Assembly (NCBI RefSeq): GCF_900105945.1
Contig: NZ_FNSO01000004.1
Location: 7,940,001-8,004,000, forward strand
DNA: 64,000 nucleotides
Direction: 5' to 3'
Source of the DNA: Amycolatopsis tolypomycina
Lineage (GTDB): Bacteria; Actinomycetota; Actinomycetes; Mycobacteriales; Pseudonocardiaceae
Made by a program: the position numbers and the translations under genes. The notes below the pieces were generated by a model. It worked only from the letters and a program-made list of their open reading frames with translations. It searched no databases and was not told where the DNA came from. Positions 60,349 to 64,000 of this stretch are shown piece by piece. How positions within the stretch are numbered: the first letter of the stretch is position 1; every line of letters begins with the position of its first letter.

Positions 60349-61737
60349 CTAGTGGTGGAACGCCGTCGCCTTCGAAGGGTCCTTCGGGTGGCCGCCGAGT
60401 TCCGCCAGTTCCGGCAGCACCCGCGCGAGGTCCGCCAGCAGCAGGTCCGCGAGGTCGTGCGTGAAGCCGTTGCGGACCACGATCCGCAGCACCGCCAGGT
60501 CCGTCCGGTTCTCCGGGAACGTGTACGCCGGCACCAGCCAGCCGCGCTCGCGCAGCCTGCGGGACACGTCGAAGACGTCGAACCCGGCGTCGGCGCGGGT
60601 CGTGAACGCGAACACCGGCAGCTGGTCTCCGCGCGTCAGCAACGAGAACGGGCCGAGGGCCTCGACTCCCGAAGACAGGTGCGTGGCGACGTCGCGCGAA
60701 GCCTGCTGTACCGCCCGGAAACCTTCCCGGCCGAGCCGCACGAACGTGTAGTACTGGGCCGCGACCTCGGCGCCCGGGCGGGAGAAGTTCAACGCGAACG
60801 TCGGCATGTCACCGCCGAGGTAGTTGACGTTGAACACCAGCTCGGACGGCAGCGCCGCCTTGTCGCGCCAGATCACCCAGCCGACCCCCGGGTACACCAG
60901 CCCGTACTTGTGGCCGGACGTGTTGATCGACGCCACGCGCGGGAGGCGGAAGTCCCACTCCAGGTCCGGGTCGAGGAACGGGGCGATCATCGCGCCCGAG
61001 GCGCCGTCGACGTGCACCGGGATGTTCCAGCCCGTGCGCTGCTCCAGGGCGTCCAGCGCCGCCGCGATCTCCGCGACCGGCTCGTAGCTGCCGTCGAACG
61101 TCGAGCCGAGGATCGCGACCACGCCGATCGTGTTCTCGTCGCAGCGGGCCACCGCTTCGTCCGCCGTCAGGTGGTAGCGGTCGCCGTCCATCGGGACCAG
61201 CCGCGGCTCGACTTCCCAGTACTCGCAGAACTTTTCCCAGCACACCTGGACGTTCGCGCCCATCACCAGGTTCGGCTTTCCACTGGGGCCGAGGCGGGCC
61301 CAGCGCCGCTTCAGTGCCATCCCGGCGAGCATGCACGCTTCGGACGAACCGGTGGTCGAGCAGCCCATGATGTCCGCCGGATCGGGCGCGTGCCACAGGT
61401 CGGCGAGGATGTTCACGCAGCGCCGCTCGAGCTCGGCCGTCTGCGGGTACTCGTCCTTGTCGATCATGTTCTTGTCGACGCACTCGGCCATCAGCTCGCG
61501 CGCCTGCGGCTCCATCCACGTGGTGACGAACGTGGCGAGGTTGAGCCGCGCGTTGCCGTCCAGCATCAGCTCGTCGCGGACGAGCTGCAGCGCGGTGTCC
61601 GGCGGCAGCGGGTCGTCACGCAGCTTGTCGTGCGGCATGACGAAGGCGGCGGCCAGCGCCGGGTTCGTCCCCGCGTAGAACGGATTCGTCCCGCTCGCGC
61701 GGTCCGGGCTGCCGGCTTTCCCTCGGTGCAGGACCAT
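60349..61737 (-). CDS. gadB: Glutamate decarboxylase
   Basis: A 462-residue PLP enzyme that converts glutamate to GABA and CO2, consuming a proton and thereby aiding acid tolerance. Full-length with MGCSTTGSSEACMLAGMAL, the substrate/PLP Asp region VHVDGASGAMIAPF, the PLP Lys in INTSGHKYGLVYPGVGW and the C-terminal FTHDLADLLLADL with a His-His end. ATG 61737 was chosen because the homologous N-terminus (MVLHRGK) begins there; further upstream frame is spurious. No GABA antiporter (gadC) is adjacent. Confidence 0.94.
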   Translation of the reverse strand: MVLHRGKAGSPDRASGTNPFYAGTNPALAAAFVMPHDKLRDDPLPPDTALQLVRDELMLDGNARLNLATFVTTWMEPQARELMAECVDKNMIDKDEYPQTAELERRCVNILADLWHAPDPADIMGCSTTGSSEACMLAGMALKRRWARLGPSGKPNLVMGANVQVCWEKFCEYWEVEPRLVPMDGDRYHLTADEAVARCDENTIGVVAILGSTFDGSYEPVAEIAAALDALEQRTGWNIPVHVDGASGAMIAPFLDPDLEWDFRLPRVASINTSGHKYGLVYPGVGWVIWRDKAALPSELVFNVNYLGGDMPTFALNFSRPGAEVAAQYYTFVRLGREGFRAVQQASRDVATHLSSGVEALGPFSLLTRGDQLPVFAFTTRADAGFDVFDVSRRLRERGWLVPAYTFPENRTDLAVLRIVVRNGFTHDLADLLLADLARVLPELAELGGHPKDPSKATAFHH

Positions 61738-61768
61738 GCCACCGAACGTACTGGCCGGCACCGACGAA

Positions 61769-61799
61769 AAAGGGCCGTCCCGCCGGAGAACGGCCCTTT
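61769..61799 (-). terminator. Terminator after dps
   Basis: AAAGGGCCGT pairs with ACGGCCCTTT around an 11-base loop, 13 bases past the dps stop and upstream of gadB. Confidence 0.75.
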
Positions 61800-61811
61800 C
61801 GTGGCGGAAAA

Positions 61812-62288
61812 TCAGGCCTGCTGGGCCTGCCACATCCAGTGCGCCTCTTCCAGCGCCCGGGTGATCTCGATCAGCAGGTCCTGCGTGACGAGGTCGCTCT
61901 TGTCGGTCTCGTCGATGCGCTGGCGCAGCCGCTCGATGAGCGCGGCCAGGATGTCGACGATCGCGGCGACCGTGGACTCGACCGACTGCCAGTTGTCGGG
62001 GTACTCGGGCACACCCGAGCTCTCGACGACGGTCTTCGCCTTGCCGTTCGGCGAGATGCCGATGGCGTTGGCGCGCTCGGCGACCTCGTCGACGTACTGG
62101 CGCGCGGTGTTCACCAGCTCGTCGAGCTGCAGGTGCGCGCTGCGGAAGTTCGCCCCGACGACGTTCCAGTGCGCCTGCTTGGCGATGAGGGAGAGGTCGA
62201 CCAGGTCGACCAGCGTGGCCTGGAGGGCGTTGCCGGTGATCTCCTTGTCGGCCTCGGAAAGCGGGCTCTTGATCGGAGACTTGCTCAT
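61812..62288 (-). CDS. dps: Dps-family ferritin-like DNA-protection protein
   Basis: A 158-residue member of the Dps family. The inter-subunit ferroxidase site is visible in KQAHWNVVGANFRSAHLQLDE (His and downstream Asp/Glu), with NWQSVESTVAAIVDILAAL and the C-terminal LIEITRALEEAHWMWQAQ helices. Dps assembles as a 12-mer that oxidises and stores iron with hydrogen peroxide. It lies 45 bases after ohr, a sensible oxidative-stress pair. Confidence 0.93.
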   Translation of the reverse strand: MSKSPIKSPLSEADKEITGNALQATLVDLVDLSLIAKQAHWNVVGANFRSAHLQLDELVNTARQYVDEVAERANAIGISPNGKAKTVVESSGVPEYPDNWQSVESTVAAIVDILAALIERLRQRIDETDKSDLVTQDLLIEITRALEEAHWMWQAQQA

Positions 62289-62333
62289 CTGGTGTTGATC
62301 CTTTCCTCTGACTGGTTCGGACCGGGGTGCGGG

Positions 62334-62756
62334 TCAGACTGTGGCGGAGAGCGCGACCTCGATGTTGCCGCGGGTCGCGTTCGAGTAGGGGCACACCTGG
62401 TGCGCCTGCTCGACCAGCTGGTCGGCCTGGGCCTGGTCGAGACCCGGCAGCGACACGTTCAGCGCGACGCCGAGGCCGAACCCGACCTCCTGCTTGAGCA
62501 CGCTGACCTCCGCGGTGACGGTCGAGCCGTTCAGCGGCACCTTCGCCTGCCGGGCGACCAGCTGCAGGGCGCTGTGGAAGCAGGCGGAGTAGCCGGCGGC
62601 GAACAGCTGCTCCGGGTTGGTCTTGTCCCCACCGGGGCCGCCCATCTCCTTCGGGATGGCCAGCGACTCGTCGATGACGCCGTCCGAGGACGTCACTTCG
62701 CCGTTGCGGCCGTCGCCGCGCGCCGTCGCCACCGCGGTGTAGAGCGCCTGACCCAT
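62334..62756 (-). CDS. ohr: Organic hydroperoxide resistance protein (Ohr/OsmC)
   Basis: A 140-residue OsmC-superfamily peroxidase. The two active-site Cys are in GYSACFHSALQL and HQVCPYSNATRGN, with the Arg and Glu loops TNPEQLFAAG also present. It reduces organic peroxides using lipoylated or thiol donors. ATG 62756 starts the gene; no OhrR regulator is adjacent in the window. It is upstream of dps on the same strand. Confidence 0.93.
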   Translation of the reverse strand: MGQALYTAVATARGDGRNGEVTSSDGVIDESLAIPKEMGGPGGDKTNPEQLFAAGYSACFHSALQLVARQAKVPLNGSTVTAEVSVLKQEVGFGLGVALNVSLPGLDQAQADQLVEQAHQVCPYSNATRGNIEVALSATV

Positions 62757-62891
62757 GTTCAGCCTGCCTTCTGTCCCGGACGCCCCACAGCGGACGTCTC
62801 ACTGGGCACAACATCCCGCACCCGCGGAACGGTGCCCCCACATGGCAGGCATCACGTCTTGGTTGTTACCCGGCTGCGACCGGGCGAAACG

Positions 62892-63464
62892 TCATGCGGC
62901 GCGCGTCACGGCGAATTCGGCGACCTGCCGCCCGATCAGGCGAAGGGTGCGGACGCTCTTCAGGTCGGAGGCGCCGCCGCCCTCGTCGAACTTGGTCTCG
63001 GCGGAGTTGATCGAGCCGCCCAGCGGGGTGGCCCAGCCGCGCAGGGCGTGCGTGATCGTGCGGAGCTGCTCGAGCGTGGTGACGGCGGCCTGCCAGCCGT
63101 ACGCGACGGCGGCGAGGCCGACCGCGCGGCCGTCGAGGTAGGGGCGCCGGTCGTCCCGCAGGTCCTCGACGTAGTCCAGGGCGTTCTTGACCAGGCCGGA
63201 CAGGGCGCCGTGGTAGCCGGGCGAGACGACGATGAGGCCGTCGGCCTCGCGGATGGACTCCACCAGCCGGGTGGCGCGCTCGTCGCGTTCGGGGACGCCG
63301 GCGTCGTAGAAGGGCAGCACGAGTTCCGGGCCGGGGATCAGCCGGGTCCGGACGCCCACCTCCGCGGCGCCTTCGAGCGCGATGTGCAGCGCGCGTTCGG
63401 ACTGGGAGCCCTCGCGCAGAGAGCCGCCGATCCCGAGCACGTTGATCGTCCTGGCTGAAGTCAC
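62892..63464 (-). CDS. NADPH-dependent FMN reductase
   Basis: A 190-residue flavodoxin-like reductase. The FMN-binding loop is GIGGSLREGSQSERAL, and VVSPGYHGALSGLVKNALDYV is the SPxY...G signature of the family. It probably supplies reduced flavin or reduces quinones or azo compounds. It lies 135 bases upstream of ohr on the same strand and is divergent from the HSL esterase with a palindromic site between them. Confidence 0.9.
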   Translation of the reverse strand: MTSARTINVLGIGGSLREGSQSERALHIALEGAAEVGVRTRLIPGPELVLPFYDAGVPERDERATRLVESIREADGLIVVSPGYHGALSGLVKNALDYVEDLRDDRRPYLDGRAVGLAAVAYGWQAAVTTLEQLRTITHALRGWATPLGGSINSAETKFDEGGGASDLKSVRTLRLIGRQVAEFAVTRAA

Positions 63465-63480
63465 GTTTTCAGGCTAACCC

Positions 63481-63496
63481 CTCTAGTTAACTGGAG
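63481..63496. promoter_or_regulatory. AGTTAACT palindrome in the FMN reductase/HSL promoter region
   Basis: CTCtAGTTAACTgGAG is a 16-base inverted repeat with one mismatched pair, 17 bases upstream of the FMN reductase start and about 95 upstream of the divergent esterase. A MarR- or TetR-type operator is plausible. Confidence 0.45.
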
Positions 63497-63591
63497 GACC
63501 AGACTCTGGGACCGAGGTACTGGTCACAGCTGGACCGGATACCTACTGACGGGTAACGTCGCGCGCAGTCCCGACGCTCGTGGAGGCACCC

Positions 63592-64000
63592 GTGTCGATC
63601 CCGCTCCCCGTCCGCGCCCAGGCGGCCGCGTCCCAGCTCGCGTTCTGGCTGCCCACCCCGGTGCGGCGGGCGGTCGCCGGCCGGACCGTCCGCATCGACG
63701 GCCAGGACCTCGCACTCGACGCCCAGCTCCTCCTCCGGCTCCAGAAGATCGCCAGGGCCGAGCTCGTGCAGGGCTCGGTCGAGGAGTCGCGCGCCCTGCT
63801 CGACGCGGGCAGGCACCTGGTCAGCGGGCGGCCGATCGAGCCGGTTTCGGTGCGCGAGATCGCGGTGCCGACCCCTGACGGCGACCTGCCTGCCACGCTG
63901 TACACGCCGGTCGGGCTGCCCGAGAAGTCACCGCTGCTGGTGTTCTTCCACGGCGGCGGCTGGGTGATCGGCACGCGCGCGAGCCACGACAACGCGGTCC
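63592..64000 (+). CDS. HSL-family alpha/beta hydrolase (5' part only)
   Basis: The first 136 codons of an esterase/lipase; the window ends before the nucleophile. LLVFFHGGGWVIGTRASHDN is the HGGG oxyanion motif of the hormone-sensitive-lipase family, preceded by a cap region with DAQLLLRLQKIARAE. GTG 63592 (SIPLPVRAQ) has GGAGG at 7 bases. It has no homologue I can place in the mycobacterial backbone segment. Confidence 0.82.
   Translation, partial: MSIPLPVRAQAAASQLAFWLPTPVRRAVAGRTVRIDGQDLALDAQLLLRLQKIARAELVQGSVEESRALLDAGRHLVSGRPIEPVSVREIAVPTPDGDLPATLYTPVGLPEKSPLLVFFHGGGWVIGTRASHDNAV

Overview
This window is very GC-rich DNA from an actinomycete, most likely a Pseudonocardiaceae member of the Amycolatopsis type. 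The evidence is frequent GTG starts, four-base GTGA/ATGA overlaps, a WhiB regulator, a mycoredoxin-like protein, mycothiol-type DinB proteins, and a gene order that follows, from recalled knowledge, the Mycobacterium tuberculosis stretch Rv3649 to Rv3683. Nothing here looks like a plasmid, prophage, transposon or antibiotic cluster. It is a conserved chromosomal backbone with lineage-specific modules inserted between the shared genes.

Layout. 1-9435: the C-terminal end of a DUF1998 helicase, a primase-polymerase-like protein, a complete Tad/Flp pilus operon on the minus strand (ssd, a possible coupled small ORF, tadA, tadB, tadC, DUF4244 pilin, TadE, TadE-like), a HAD phosphatase, and a candidate Ms1/MTS2823-like structured RNA. 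9469-16793: a 21-bp repeat array, then a peptidoglycan-sugar recycling cluster (nagZ, namZ, amidase-like serine hydrolase, murR-type regulator, murQ). 16842-28206: NiCoT metal transporter, a degenerate Fic-like protein, phosphoribosyltransferase, GNAT, acetyl-CoA synthetase, an AT-hook DUF6319 protein, cupin, VIT1-type metal transporter, POT peptide transporter, NhaA, a holin-like membrane protein and an alpha/beta-hydrolase that lacks its nucleophile.

28193-45041: FAD monooxygenase with a divergent GntR-TetR fusion regulator; the marP-nudix-thioredoxin-nth operon; crp with a putative autoregulatory site; an MFS exporter behind a perfect inverted repeat; a second beta-clamp-like protein; a glutaredoxin/MBL/NUDIX operon; two adjacent paralogues of unknown function next to ridA; the paired ArsA-type ATPases; and whiB. 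45387-56708: the bifunctional PBP ponA2, then an inserted polymorphic-toxin module. This module is a secreted RHS/YD-repeat protein of about 2240 residues whose frame is broken by a run of 23 G, followed 3 bases later by a likely immunity gene. Next come a metallophosphoesterase and tRNA-Pro(CGG). 56750-64000: methyltransferase, S9 peptidase, then a minus-strand run of tautomerase, DinB-like protein, glutamate decarboxylase, dps, ohr and FMN reductase, ending in a truncated HSL-type esterase.

The window is rich in intergenic repeats: an 83-bp element present twice with identical sequence, three CACGTG-centred perfect palindromes, a 33-bp inverted repeat, and a nine-unit 21-bp array carrying the palindrome CACGCGTG. 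The most interesting items are the G23-interrupted RHS toxin with its immunity gene, the Ms1-like RNA, the unknown paralogue pair beside ridA, and the dispersed palindromes. All functions are inferred from the sequence by eye; no database search was run.
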